This document shows positions 47,379 through 55,687 of a stretch of DNA of 64,000 bases, in pieces. The stretch lies in NCBI GenBank assembly GCA_965229335.1, contig OZ245874.1, forward strand, positions 4,774,001 to 4,838,000, given 5' to 3'. Both the position numbers and the translations under genes were made by a program. The DNA comes from JAFKFH01 sp017307375 (lineage in GTDB: Bacteria; Pseudomonadota; Alphaproteobacteria; Ferrovibrionales; Ferrovibrionaceae). Every line of letters starts with the position of its first letter. The first letter of the stretch is position 1. A model generated the notes under the pieces. The model made no database searches and had not been told where the DNA came from. It saw only the letters and a list, made by a program, of their open reading frames with translations.

Positions 47379-48248
47379 TTACTTGCCGCCCCCGAGGGAG
47401 TGGACGTAGACCGCAAGCTGCTTGATCGTCGCGGGATCCAGACGTCCGGCCCAGGCCGGCATCACGCCCTTGCGGGCATAGCGGATCGTCGTGACAATCG
47501 AGTTCTTGTCGCCGCCATAGAGCCAGATATTGGCCTTCAGGCTGGGGGCCCCCATCTCCGGGTTGCCGACGCCGCCTTCGCCGTGGCAGGCGACGCAGTT
47601 CGCCGCGAAGATTTCCGCCCCCCGGGCTGCTGCCGCTTTATCGGTCGAACGACCCGACAGCGACAATACGTATTCCGCCGTATCGTCGATCTCGTTGGGC
47701 TTCAGGATGCCGTCGGCGAGGAAGGCCGGCATCTGGTTCTGATGCGTATCCGGATCGGCATCCCAGCGGATGCCATGGGTGATCGTCGCCGAGATCTGGT
47801 CGAGCGTGCCGCCCCAGATCCAGTTGTCGTCGAGCAGGTTCGGATAGCCCTTGGCCCCCTGCCCGCCGGCACCGTGGCAGGGCGAGCAGTTGACGGCGAA
47901 GGCCGACCGGCCGCCCGACTGGGCAAACTGGAACAGCTCCGCGTTCTGCGGAATCTGGTCCAGCGGCGTCGCGGCGATCTTGTCCAGATAGACCTGCTGC
48001 GCGCCGCGGGCGGCAGCGATCTCCTGGGTGAGCTCGCCCCGGCTGGAATAGCCGAGGATGCCCTTGGTGAAGCCGCCGGGAATCGGCCAGGCCGGGTAGA
48101 GCACCCAGTAGCCGACCGAGAACACGATGCAGGCATAGAACAGCAGCAGCCACCAGCGCGGCAACGGCGTGTTCAGCTCGCGGATCCCATCCCATTCGTG
48201 GCCGGTCGTCTCCCGGCCGGTGACCTCGTCTCTTTCGATCTTGGACAC
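47379..48248 (-). CDS. ccoP: CcoP, cbb3-type cytochrome c oxidase diheme subunit
   Basis: 289 residues. An N-terminal membrane helix (about 28-48) precedes two cytochrome c domains with CxxCH motifs NCSPCH and NCVACH, the expected electron-entry diheme subunit of cbb3 oxidase. Methionine ligands lie in NQMPAF and GVMPAW. The start is GTG at 48248, supported by AAGGAG upstream; no ATG fits. It begins 5 bases after ccoQ ends. Confidence 0.95.
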   Translation of the reverse strand: MSKIERDEVTGRETTGHEWDGIRELNTPLPRWWLLLFYACIVFSVGYWVLYPAWPIPGGFTKGILGYSSRGELTQEIAAARGAQQVYLDKIAATPLDQIPQNAELFQFAQSGGRSAFAVNCSPCHGAGGQGAKGYPNLLDDNWIWGGTLDQISATITHGIRWDADPDTHQNQMPAFLADGILKPNEIDDTAEYVLSLSGRSTDKAAAARGAEIFAANCVACHGEGGVGNPEMGAPSLKANIWLYGGDKNSIVTTIRYARKGVMPAWAGRLDPATIKQLAVYVHSLGGGK

Positions 48249-48253
48249 GGGCC

Positions 48254-48403
48254 TCACTCCTCCTTGAACGGAATCCGCGCCGCCTCGCGGGCGCGGTCTG
48301 CTGCGCCGGGGCGCATGACCCACAGGAAGCAGGCGATGAAGAATACGAAGAAGGTCACCACGCCGATCGAACCGGCCAGCGCCCTCATTTCATCGTAGGA
48401 CAT
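48254..48403 (-). CDS. ccoQ: CcoQ, small membrane subunit of cbb3 oxidase
   Basis: 49 residues, below usual ORF cut-offs. One membrane helix (about residues 10-29, GVVTFFVFFIACFLWVM) and a short basic/acidic tail RPGAADRAREAARIPFKEE are typical of CcoQ/FixQ, which stabilises the oxidase. GGGAGGA sits 6-8 bases before the ATG. It lies between ccoO and ccoP as usual. Confidence 0.92.
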   Translation of the reverse strand: MSYDEMRALAGSIGVVTFFVFFIACFLWVMRPGAADRAREAARIPFKEE

Positions 48404-48418
48404 CGGCAGTTCCTCCCC

Positions 48419-49165
48419 TCAGCGCTGATTGGCACGCGCGTCGTAGCGCGTGAAGTCGACCAGGGTGCCCATCATCTGCAGATAGGCGACGAGCGCGTCG
48501 AGTTCGGTCGCCATCTTCGGGTTCGACGTATCGAACTTGCGGATGACGGCCTTCGGATAGCGCGCCAGGAAAGCCGCGTTGTCCGCATCCGGGTCGAGCT
48601 GGGCGCGCACGTCCTGCCCCGCCTTGGCGATCATCTCGTCGGTGTAGGGCACGCCGACCACGCGCAGCGCCTTCAGATGATCGGCGATGTCGTTGTCGTC
48701 GAGACCGTTGCGGGCCAGGAAGCCGTATGGCGGCATCACCGATTCCGGCACGATCGAGCGCGGGTCGATCAGATGGGCGGTATGCCACTCGTCCGAATAC
48801 CTGCCGCCGACCCGGGCGAGGTCCGGACCGGTACGCTTGGAGCCCCACTGGAACGGATGATCGTACATGCTCTCGGCCGCCAGGCTGTAATGGCCATAGC
48901 GCTCGGCCTCATCCCGGAACGGGCGGATCTGCTGGCTGTGGCACAGATAGCAGCCTTCCCGCTGGTAGATGTTGCGGCCGATAAGCTCGAGCGGCGTGTA
49001 GGGCCGCATCCCCTCGACCTTCTCGATCGTGCTCTCGACGAAGAACAGGGGCACGATCTGGACCAGACCGCCGATAGAGACGACCAGCAGCGACAGGACC
49101 ATCATCAGCAGGACGTTGCGTTCGATACGGTCGTGAAAATGGGCGTTGCCCGATGGTTGAGCCAT
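48419..49165 (-). CDS. ccoO: CcoO, cbb3-type cytochrome c oxidase monoheme subunit
   Basis: 248 residues. N-terminal membrane helix (about 17-40), then a cytochrome c domain with heme motif GCYLCHSQQIRPF and the downstream VMPPYGFLAR Met ligand region. It carries electrons from CcoP to CcoN. It stands between ccoN and ccoQ with 15-16 base gaps. Confidence 0.96.
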   Translation of the reverse strand: MAQPSGNAHFHDRIERNVLLMMVLSLLVVSIGGLVQIVPLFFVESTIEKVEGMRPYTPLELIGRNIYQREGCYLCHSQQIRPFRDEAERYGHYSLAAESMYDHPFQWGSKRTGPDLARVGGRYSDEWHTAHLIDPRSIVPESVMPPYGFLARNGLDDNDIADHLKALRVVGVPYTDEMIAKAGQDVRAQLDPDADNAAFLARYPKAVIRKFDTSNPKMATELDALVAYLQMMGTLVDFTRYDARANQR

Positions 49166-49181
49166 GATGCGCTCCCCCCGC

Positions 49182-50651
49182 TCAGGCCGCCGCGACGGCG
49201 GCGGTGGGCGCGCCGATCGGCGCTTCCACCCGCTGCCGCCCGCGGACGGTCTGGATCAGGTTGTAGACCATGATGATGGCGCCGATCAGGTAGAGCCCGC
49301 CGCCCAACGCACGGATGACGTAGAACGGATGCATGGCCTCGACCGTTTCGACGAACGAGTACTGCAGGAAGCCGAGGCTGTCATAGGCCCGCCACATCAG
49401 GCCCTGCAGGATGCCCGAGATCCACATCGCGGTGATGTAGAGGACGATGCCGATCGTCGCGACCCAGAAGTGGATGTTGACGAGCTTCAGCGAATAGAGC
49501 CGCGGCTGACCCCACAGGCGCGGAACCAGGTAGTAGACCGCCCCGAAGGTAACGAAGCCGACCCAGCCCAGCGCGCCCGAATGGACGTGACCGATGGTCC
49601 AGTCGGTATAGTGCGACAGGCCGTTGACCGCCTTGATCGACATCAGCGGACCCTCGAACGTCGCCATGCCGTAGAACGCCACGGAGACCACGAGAATGCG
49701 CAGGATCGGATCGGTGCGCAGCTTGTCCCAGGCGCCCGACAGGGTCATCAGGCCGTTGATCATCCCGCCCCAGGACGGCATCCACAGCATGATCGAGAAG
49801 GTCATGCCCAGCGTCTGCGCCCAGTCGGGCAGCGCGGTGTAGTGCAGATGGTGGGGACCGGCCCAGATATAGATGAAGATCAGCGACCAGAAGTGCATGA
49901 TCGACAGGCGGTAGGAGTAGACCGGCCGCTGCGCCTGCTTCGGAATGAAGTAGTACATCATGCCGAGGAAGCCGGCGGTCAGAAAGAAGCCCACCGCGTT
50001 ATGGCCGTACCACCACTGGGTCAGCGCATCCTGCACCCCGGCGAAGGCCGAATAGGACTTCGCACCGGTGAACGAGACCGGCACCGCCAGGTTGTTGATG
50101 ATGTGCAGCATCGCGATCGTGATGATGAACGCGAGGTAGAACCAGTTCGCCACGTAGATATGCGGCTCGCGCCGGCGCACCAGGGTGCCGACGAAGACCG
50201 CCAGATAGGCGACCCAGACCACCGTCAGCCAAAGATCGGTGTACCACTCCGGCTCGGCATATTCCTTGGCCTGGGTGATGCCGAACACGTAGCCCGACGC
50301 CGCCAGGACGATGAAGGTCTGATAGCCCCAGGCGACGAACCAGGCGAGGTTGCCGCCCCAAAGCCGCGCGCGGCAGGTGCGCTGGACCACGTAGAACGAG
50401 GTCGCAAGCAGCGCGTTGCCGCCGAAGGCGAAGATCACGCCTGAGGTATGGACCGGCCGCAGCCGGCCGAAGGTGGTCCACGGCAGATCGAGGTTCAGCA
50501 GCGGATAGGCCAGCTGCAGGGCGATCACCAGCCCCGCCAGCATGCCTACCACGCCCCAGAACATGGTCGCCGCGACCAGGAACCGAATCACATCGTCGTC
50601 ATAGCCTTGCCCTGTTTCGGCCGGGTTGCCCGCCATCGTACTAGCCGTCAT
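49182..50651 (-). CDS. ccoN: CcoN, cbb3-type cytochrome c oxidase catalytic subunit
   Basis: 489 residues with about 12 membrane helices. The heme/CuB region is seen in VHTSGVIFAFGGNALLATSF, WWYGHNAVGFFLTAGFLGMMYYFIPK and YIWAGPHHLHY (the His pair near CuB), and the C-terminal heme b histidine lies in DWTIGHVHSGALGW. This high-affinity oxidase works at low oxygen. It is first in the operon, and GAGGG precedes the ATG at 50651. No good FNR box (TTGAT-N4-ATCAA) is visible in the 205 bases upstream. Confidence 0.96.
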   Translation of the reverse strand: MTASTMAGNPAETGQGYDDDVIRFLVAATMFWGVVGMLAGLVIALQLAYPLLNLDLPWTTFGRLRPVHTSGVIFAFGGNALLATSFYVVQRTCRARLWGGNLAWFVAWGYQTFIVLAASGYVFGITQAKEYAEPEWYTDLWLTVVWVAYLAVFVGTLVRRREPHIYVANWFYLAFIITIAMLHIINNLAVPVSFTGAKSYSAFAGVQDALTQWWYGHNAVGFFLTAGFLGMMYYFIPKQAQRPVYSYRLSIMHFWSLIFIYIWAGPHHLHYTALPDWAQTLGMTFSIMLWMPSWGGMINGLMTLSGAWDKLRTDPILRILVVSVAFYGMATFEGPLMSIKAVNGLSHYTDWTIGHVHSGALGWVGFVTFGAVYYLVPRLWGQPRLYSLKLVNIHFWVATIGIVLYITAMWISGILQGLMWRAYDSLGFLQYSFVETVEAMHPFYVIRALGGGLYLIGAIIMVYNLIQTVRGRQRVEAPIGAPTAAVAAA

Positions 50652-50856
50652 GCCCTCGCACCCTTCTGATGGGGCGCTGGGTTACGGTTGCGCCCCTTTA
50701 GGTCGATGGCACATTGGTCCCGCGAGGCCGGGATCAACCAGCAGTCACGATGTCGCAGCGTAGTTCTACGGACGCGACAAAACGTCGCGGCGCCTTGCAA
50801 TCCATCGCGCCGCGGTCACATAGGCGGGTCGCACGGCGCCGACTAGGGGAAACTAC
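50652..50856. promoter_or_regulatory. Region upstream of ccoN
   Basis: 205 bases between ccoN and the enoyl-CoA hydratase stop. A short hairpin CGCGAC (50773-50778) / GTCGCG (50784-50789) is visible; it may be a weak terminator. The best FNR-like match (TTGCA-atcc-ATCGC, about 50795-50808) keeps only six of ten consensus bases, so control by FNR is unsupported. Confidence 0.3.
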
Positions 50857-51600
50857 TTACGGGGCGGCCCGGGCAATCAGCGCGGCAGTCTCGGGGGCCA
50901 GGAAACCTTCGACGGTCGCGTCGGTCTCGAGCGCCATCGCCTCGTCGAGCGGCAGCTGGAACGCCCGGTTCAGCACGCGCTTGACGTTGCGCCGCGAATG
51001 GCCCGGCAGTGTGGCGATCCGGCGGGCCAGCGCGCGGGCTTCGTCGAGATAGGCTGCGTCGGCCGCCACCCGCGAGACCAGGCCCATCGCCTGCGCGGTC
51101 CGGGCATCGATCCGGTCGCCCAGCAGGATCAGTTCCTTGGCTTTCTGCAGCCCGACCAGATTGGGCAGCAGCGCGGTGACGCCCCCGGTGACGAACAGGC
51201 CCAGCGCGGTTTCGGGAAAGAAGCAGCGGCAACCTTCCGCCATCACCGCCACGTCGCAGTTGATCACCCATTCGAGCCCGCCACCGACCGCCCAGCCGTG
51301 GATCGCGCCGACGACGACGGCATCGCCGCCCATCAGCAGCCGGGTGATGTCCTGGATCGCCTCGATGAAGTTCCGGGTCTCGGCCGGACCGCGTGACTGG
51401 CTTTCGAATTCCTTGAGATCGTCGCCGGCGCAGAAGGCACGGCCGGCCCCGCGCAGCAGGATGACGGGCTGGCCCTGCGCCGCCCGGATCGCCGCGGCGA
51501 AGTCCGACAGCAGTGCCGGATTGATCGCATTCAGCCGCTCGGGGCGGTCCAGGACGATCTCGGCGATGCCGTCGGCGATCGTCAGTTGCACGGTGGTCAT
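50857..51600 (-). CDS. Enoyl-CoA hydratase/isomerase family protein (crotonase)
   Basis: 247 residues, one crotonase fold. Oxyanion-hole residues in FCAGDD (about A58-G59) and HGWAVGGGLE (G107-G108), and both catalytic glutamates are present (E110 and E130 in FFPETALG). This supports an active hydratase or isomerase on an acyl-CoA; the substrate is unknown. It starts 4 bases after the ligase stop and is last in the TetR-ligase-crotonase unit. Confidence 0.92.
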   Translation of the reverse strand: MTTVQLTIADGIAEIVLDRPERLNAINPALLSDFAAAIRAAQGQPVILLRGAGRAFCAGDDLKEFESQSRGPAETRNFIEAIQDITRLLMGGDAVVVGAIHGWAVGGGLEWVINCDVAVMAEGCRCFFPETALGLFVTGGVTALLPNLVGLQKAKELILLGDRIDARTAQAMGLVSRVAADAAYLDEARALARRIATLPGHSRRNVKRVLNRAFQLPLDEAMALETDATVEGFLAPETAALIARAAP

Positions 51601-51604
51601 CGGG

Positions 51605-52891
51605 TCATTCCTCCCTGATCACGCGGCGGGTCTTGCCCGCGGTACGCGGCAGCGCGCCGATGGGCAGCATGGTCACCACCGCGGTCACCCGCAGCGCCTG
51701 CTGCAGGCGCCGGGCGACCTCGTCGGCCGAGGCGGGGCCCGCCCCCTCGACCTCGACCGGCAGTCGGTCGTAAGGGCCATTGCCGGCAAGGCGGATGCGG
51801 TATTCGCCATTCAGGCCCGGGATGGCGTTCAGGATGTCGGCGACCATCGTCGGAAAGACGTTGATGCCGCGGACCACCACCATGTCGTCGCTGCGCCCGA
51901 CGACACGAAAGCGCATGCCGGTACGGCCGCAGCGGCACGGGTCGGTGCCGGTCACGGTAACGACGTCGCCCGTGCGGAAGCGGACCAGCGGCTGGCACTC
52001 CTTCGCCAGATGGGTCAGCACGAGTTCGCCGCGCGCGCCCGCGGTGATCGCCAGCGGCGCACCGCTCTCCGGCTCGATCAGCTCGGGGTACAGCACGTCG
52101 CCCGCCATGAAATGCAGGTCGTTGTCCTCGGCGCATTGGCCGGCAAAGTTGGTCAGTACATCGGTCACGCCGTAATTGGCGTTGCGCGGCGCCATGCCCC
52201 AGACCGCGGTCAGGCGGCGGCGCAGATCGGGATTGTCCAGCCCCGCCTCGCCACCGAACAGCCCCAGCCGCAGGCCGAGATCGCGCGGGTCGAGCCCGGG
52301 AAACTCATCGGCGATCACCTGCTGCAGGACCGCCGGATAGGACGGGGTGCACGAGATCGCGGTCACTTGCAGTTCCCGCATCGTCTCGATCAGCAGGCGG
52401 CTCGAACCGACGCCGAACGGAATGACCAGCGCGCCGGTCGCCTCGAGCGTCAGATGGTCGGTCAGACCGCCCATCCACATCTGGTAGTTCAGGCAGTGCA
52501 CCACCCGGTCGCCCGGGCCGAGACCGGCGGCACGATGGCTGCGCCCGCCGACGACGGCGGTCAGGTGGGCGTCGGCGGCCGACAGGGCCAGGTTCATTGC
52601 CTGACCGGTGGTGCCCGAGGTGCGATGCAGGCGATTGACCGCGGCAAGCGGCGCGGCGAGATAGCTGCCGAAAGGCGGGGCTTCGGCCTGCGCACGACGC
52701 AGGGCCGTCTTGTCGCAGAGCGGCAGGTCGGCGATGTCCTCCAGCCGTTCGGGCACCGCCCTGCCGCGCCACAGATCCCGGAAGAAGTCGGAATGGGCGA
52801 GCACATGGCCGCGCTGGCGCGACCAGTTCTCGCCCTGAACGGCCCGCAGCGCGCTCGCGTCGAGGAAATCGGCGCCGTCGATCAATCCCAT
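51605..52891 (-). CDS. PaaK-like acyl/aryl-CoA ligase (AMP-binding)
   Basis: 428 residues. Phosphate loop RTSGTTGQAMN (about 96-106), acyl-adenylate region GLFGGEAGLDN and NYGVTDVL (in place of the Tyr-Gly motif of PaaK), hinge RFRTGDVVTV, and C-terminal GRSDDMVVVRGINVFP plus the catalytic Lys near RTAGKTRR. This is the phenylacetate-CoA ligase branch of the ANL superfamily, but the acid it activates is unknown. The ATG at 52891 overlaps the tetR stop by 10 bases. Confidence 0.92.
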   Translation of the reverse strand: MGLIDGADFLDASALRAVQGENWSRQRGHVLAHSDFFRDLWRGRAVPERLEDIADLPLCDKTALRRAQAEAPPFGSYLAAPLAAVNRLHRTSGTTGQAMNLALSAADAHLTAVVGGRSHRAAGLGPGDRVVHCLNYQMWMGGLTDHLTLEATGALVIPFGVGSSRLLIETMRELQVTAISCTPSYPAVLQQVIADEFPGLDPRDLGLRLGLFGGEAGLDNPDLRRRLTAVWGMAPRNANYGVTDVLTNFAGQCAEDNDLHFMAGDVLYPELIEPESGAPLAITAGARGELVLTHLAKECQPLVRFRTGDVVTVTGTDPCRCGRTGMRFRVVGRSDDMVVVRGINVFPTMVADILNAIPGLNGEYRIRLAGNGPYDRLPVEVEGAGPASADEVARRLQQALRVTAVVTMLPIGALPRTAGKTRRVIREE

Positions 52892-53565
52892 GGTTTCTGC
52901 CCTCCGAAGCCATGCCGCCAGATTTCGGCCAGAGTTCGCGCCACGGTTTCGAGGTCGGGCGAGACGGCCGCGACACGCTGGTCACGGGCCAGCAGGAGAT
53001 TGGCGAGATACTGGTCCACCATGCCGCCCAGCGCGTAGGCGCGCCTGACGATTTCGTCTTCGTCCGGCATCTCGGCGCCGAGCCGTCGGCGAATCGAGTT
53101 GACGACCGTTTCGATCCAGGCCCGGTTCATTCCCTGGAAGATCACCCGGGCCTGCGGAAAATCCTCGTAATGATTGAGCAATATCTTCATCAGCCCGCGA
53201 TTGGCCGCAAAGATCCGGCAATAGGTCAGCGTCGTCGCCTGCAGCGAGGCGGCACGGCCGGCGCTGTCGCGCGCGGCATCAAGCATGCGGCGGCGGACAT
53301 CGGCGACGAAATCCTGCAGCACCGCATTCAGCAGGACATCGCGATCGGGAAAATAGAGATAGAACGTGCCTTGCGAGATGCCGGCGCCGGCACAGATATC
53401 CTGCACCTTGAGCTGGGACAGCGGCGCGGCTTCGAGCAGGGCGCACACCGCCGCGCGCAGCCGCAGCGCCGTGCGCTCGCCTTTGCGCAGGCCTGCCCCT
53501 GCCGCTTCGGCCTGCAATCTGACCGCGAAGCCTTCGTCGTCTCGCGCCAAGGCGGCCTGGGTCAT
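52882..53565 (-). CDS. TetR/AcrR-family regulator of the CoA module
   Basis: 227 residues. N-terminal TetR helix-turn-helix (about 35-80): LKVQDICAGAGISQGTFYLYFPDRDVLLNAVL, a classic signature. The C-terminal ligand/dimer domain is helical and not identifiable. It leads the ligase-crotonase operon and sits 18 bases downstream of a perfect 18-base palindrome, so it should autoregulate; the ligand may be an acyl-CoA from the same pathway. Confidence 0.93.
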   Translation of the reverse strand: MTQAALARDDEGFAVRLQAEAAGAGLRKGERTALRLRAAVCALLEAAPLSQLKVQDICAGAGISQGTFYLYFPDRDVLLNAVLQDFVADVRRRMLDAARDSAGRAASLQATTLTYCRIFAANRGLMKILLNHYEDFPQARVIFQGMNRAWIETVVNSIRRRLGAEMPDEDEIVRRAYALGGMVDQYLANLLLARDQRVAAVSPDLETVARTLAEIWRHGFGGQKPWD

Positions 53566-53575
53566 CGCCGAATCC

Positions 53576-53614
53576 TTGATAAAAAAACTGACGTCAGTTT
53601 TGTTTTTTTATCAA
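53576..53614. promoter_or_regulatory. Operator-like palindrome upstream of tetR
   Basis: A perfect 18-base palindrome AAAACTGACGTCAGTTTT (53584-53601), centred on ACGT, is overlapped by longer arms TTGATAAAAAAA (53576-53587) / TTTTTTTATCAA (53603-53614). It lies 19-49 bases upstream of the tetR ATG, in an AT-rich promoter zone. A likely TetR binding site. Confidence 0.75.
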
Positions 53615-53650
53615 ATCAACGCAAGCCAAATATCGTGCTTGCCGACTGGC

Positions 53651-53680
53651 TGAAAAATCGCCGGTGCATCGGGCACCGGC
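53651..53680 (-). terminator. Intrinsic terminator of the LdtR-like gene
   Basis: On the minus strand, arms GCCGGTGC and GCACCGGC (53660-53667 and 53673-53680) with a 5-base loop are followed by GATTTTTC, a T-run. It lies just after the regulator stop at 53686. Confidence 0.85.
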
Positions 53681-53685
53681 CGTGC

Positions 53686-54177
53686 TCACGCCTTCGGTAC
53701 GTTGGGCGACCGGATCGCGTCGTCCCAAAGCCGCTCGATGCGGCGCAGGGTTTCGTTCGCGTTGGCAAGATCGACGCCCGGGATCTGTTCGGCCAGCAAC
53801 GCCTGAGCGCCGGCGATGCGGCTGCGCAGCGAGCGGCCCTTCGCGGTCAGCCGCAGGATCGTCGAGCGGCGGTCGCGCTCGGAGATCATCTGCTCGATAT
53901 ACCCCGATTCGACCAGCTTCTTGACGTTGTAGGAGGCGTTCGAGCCGAGATAGTAGCCGCGCTCCATCAACGTGCGGATGTTGATTTCCTCGTCGGCGAT
54001 ATTGACGAGGGTCAGGCACTGCACGGGATTGACGTCGTCGACGCCGAGGCGATCGAGCTGGGCGCGCACGACATCGAGAAAGCGGCGATGCAGGCGCTCG
54101 ATCTGACGCGTGAGGTCGTGGTAGGCGGCGATATCACCGTCCATAGTAGGGGCTGTTTCGGCGCCGTTGTCGTTCAC
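53686..54177 (-). CDS. ldtR: LdtR-type MarR-family transcriptional regulator
   Basis: 163 residues from GTG 54177, which has AAGGGA 8 bases upstream; an ATG at 54249 would add 24 residues. The winged helix (about 45-115) contains the LdtR-like block VNPVQCLTLVNIADEEINIRT, then GYYLGSNASYNVKKLVESGYIEQ and a wing with SERDRRSTILRLT. In Liberibacter and rhizobia LdtR controls L,D-transpeptidase and stress tolerance; that target is inferred by family only. It is divergent from the DUF2336 gene. Confidence 0.85.
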   Translation of the reverse strand: MNDNGAETAPTMDGDIAAYHDLTRQIERLHRRFLDVVRAQLDRLGVDDVNPVQCLTLVNIADEEINIRTLMERGYYLGSNASYNVKKLVESGYIEQMISERDRRSTILRLTAKGRSLRSRIAGAQALLAEQIPGVDLANANETLRRIERLWDDAIRSPNVPKA

Positions 54178-54468
54178 GTTTGGGTCCCTTGCAGCGAATC
54201 GATAGCGGCGACGATCCTGCCGCCTCAACTGCTTCTGTTCGGTTAACATCGTGCAGAACAACGTGCAAGATTTAATTAACCTTTTGCCGGCATCGTCGAT
54301 AATGGAAGGCTCGGCTTTGCGGTATTCGGCACCGGACCGGGCATCCTGGACATCTGAACCGGAAAATCGCCGGCGCGGATGCCGGCCGTGGGGACAGTCG
54401 GACTTGGCGCTGCTAGAATGGCGCCTGGACAGCAGAATGCGGGCCACCAACATGCAGGCCACACGGGC
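54178..54468. promoter_or_regulatory. Divergent region, LdtR-like versus DUF2336
   Basis: About 290 bases. An AT-rich patch at 54270-54281 contains the palindrome TTAATTAA and TTAACC. No proven promoter element was recognised. Confidence 0.3.
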
Positions 54469-55581
54469 ATGACGACGCATATCAGACTGGAAACGCCGGA
54501 AGATTTCGAGCGCCTGCGGGCGCTGGCCCGGCGCCGCAGCCCGGCCGAGCGCGAACTGCTCTATCTCAGCATCGGCGACATCCTGGAAGAGCACGGCCAG
54601 GCGCTGCCGGATCGCGGCTGCGCGCTGGTCACCGAAATCCTGCGCAACCTGCACGACGACATCGAGACCGACCTGCGCGCCAAGCTGGCGCGCCGCCTGG
54701 CCACCAATGCCGATGTCCCGCGCGACGTGATCGTGCTGCTCGCCAACGACCGCATCGAAGTCGCCTACGCCATCCTGCTCGGTTCCAGCGTGCTGTCGAC
54801 CGCCGATCTGGTCGAGATCGTGCGCCATCGCACCATGCGTCATCGCCTCGCGGTCGCCATGAGGCCCGAGATCGCGGCCTCGGTCTCGGAGGCGCTGGCC
54901 GAGACCGGGAACGAGGACGTTCTTGTCGCGCTGCTCGACAATCATTCTGCGGAAATCTCGCCCGAACTGATGGCCCATCTGGTCGAGGAGTCGCGGCGCC
55001 AGCAGGCGCTGCAGGCCCCGCTGGTATCGCGCCCCGACCTCGAACAGTCCCTGGCCCGCCGCCTCTACGGCTGGGTCAGCGAGGCGCTGAAGACCCAGAT
55101 CGCCCAGCGCTACAACCTCGATCGTCGTGTCCTCGACGAGGCGCTGGACGGCGTGGTCGAAAGCGTGCTGGCCTCCGACGGGATGGCCCGCGAGAACGAT
55201 CCGACCACCCGGGTCGTCGACGAGCTCGCCGAATCCGGCTCGCTGACCGGCCCTTTCCTGGTCAATGCGCTCAAGCGTGGCGAGGTTCTGCTGTTCGAGA
55301 TCGGCCTGGCCCGGCTGGCCCATGTGCCGCTGCCGGGCATCCGCCGCGTGCTCTACGAACTCGACGGCGAATCGCTCGGCTTCGCCTGCCTGGTCGCCGG
55401 GTTGGATCGCGAGGATTTCATCACGCTCCACCAGCTGACCCGGCGCGCCCGCGGCCAGCGGATCGCGACCGACGGGGCGGCGGCGAACGCATTGCGCGCC
55501 TTCTACGATGCGACGACCGCCACCGATGCCGCCCGTCATCTGAGCGCGGCGATCCAGCGCCCGCGCCACCAGATGGTCTGA
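54469..55581 (+). CDS. DUF2336 domain-containing protein
   Basis: 370 residues, almost fully helical and without membrane segments or signal. The DUF2336 block covers about residues 20-290, with the HEAT-like repeat patterns ANDRIEVAYAILLGSS and LLDNHSAEISPELMAHLVEES. DUF2336 proteins are common in Caulobacter and Rhodospirillales; the function is unknown. The ATG at 54469 is chosen because the upstream stretch (from 54379) reads as low-complexity noncoding sequence. Divergent from the LdtR-like gene across a 291-base gap. Confidence 0.85.
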   Translation: MTTHIRLETPEDFERLRALARRRSPAERELLYLSIGDILEEHGQALPDRGCALVTEILRNLHDDIETDLRAKLARRLATNADVPRDVIVLLANDRIEVAYAILLGSSVLSTADLVEIVRHRTMRHRLAVAMRPEIAASVSEALAETGNEDVLVALLDNHSAEISPELMAHLVEESRRQQALQAPLVSRPDLEQSLARRLYGWVSEALKTQIAQRYNLDRRVLDEALDGVVESVLASDGMARENDPTTRVVDELAESGSLTGPFLVNALKRGEVLLFEIGLARLAHVPLPGIRRVLYELDGESLGFACLVAGLDREDFITLHQLTRRARGQRIATDGAAANALRAFYDATTATDAARHLSAAIQRPRHQMV

Positions 55582-55687
55582 ACGGCGCCGCCGGTACCCG
55601 ATCATACCGAGGTTTGCTCGCGCCGCGGTTGACCCGGGGCCCGGCGAACCCCAGATTGGGGAACGCAAGGAGGCGACAGTATCTCCG

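Noticed and set aside
55582..55687. Possible molybdenum cofactor riboswitch before moaA
   Set aside because: The leader is only about 105 bases, and I could not find the expected paired helices.
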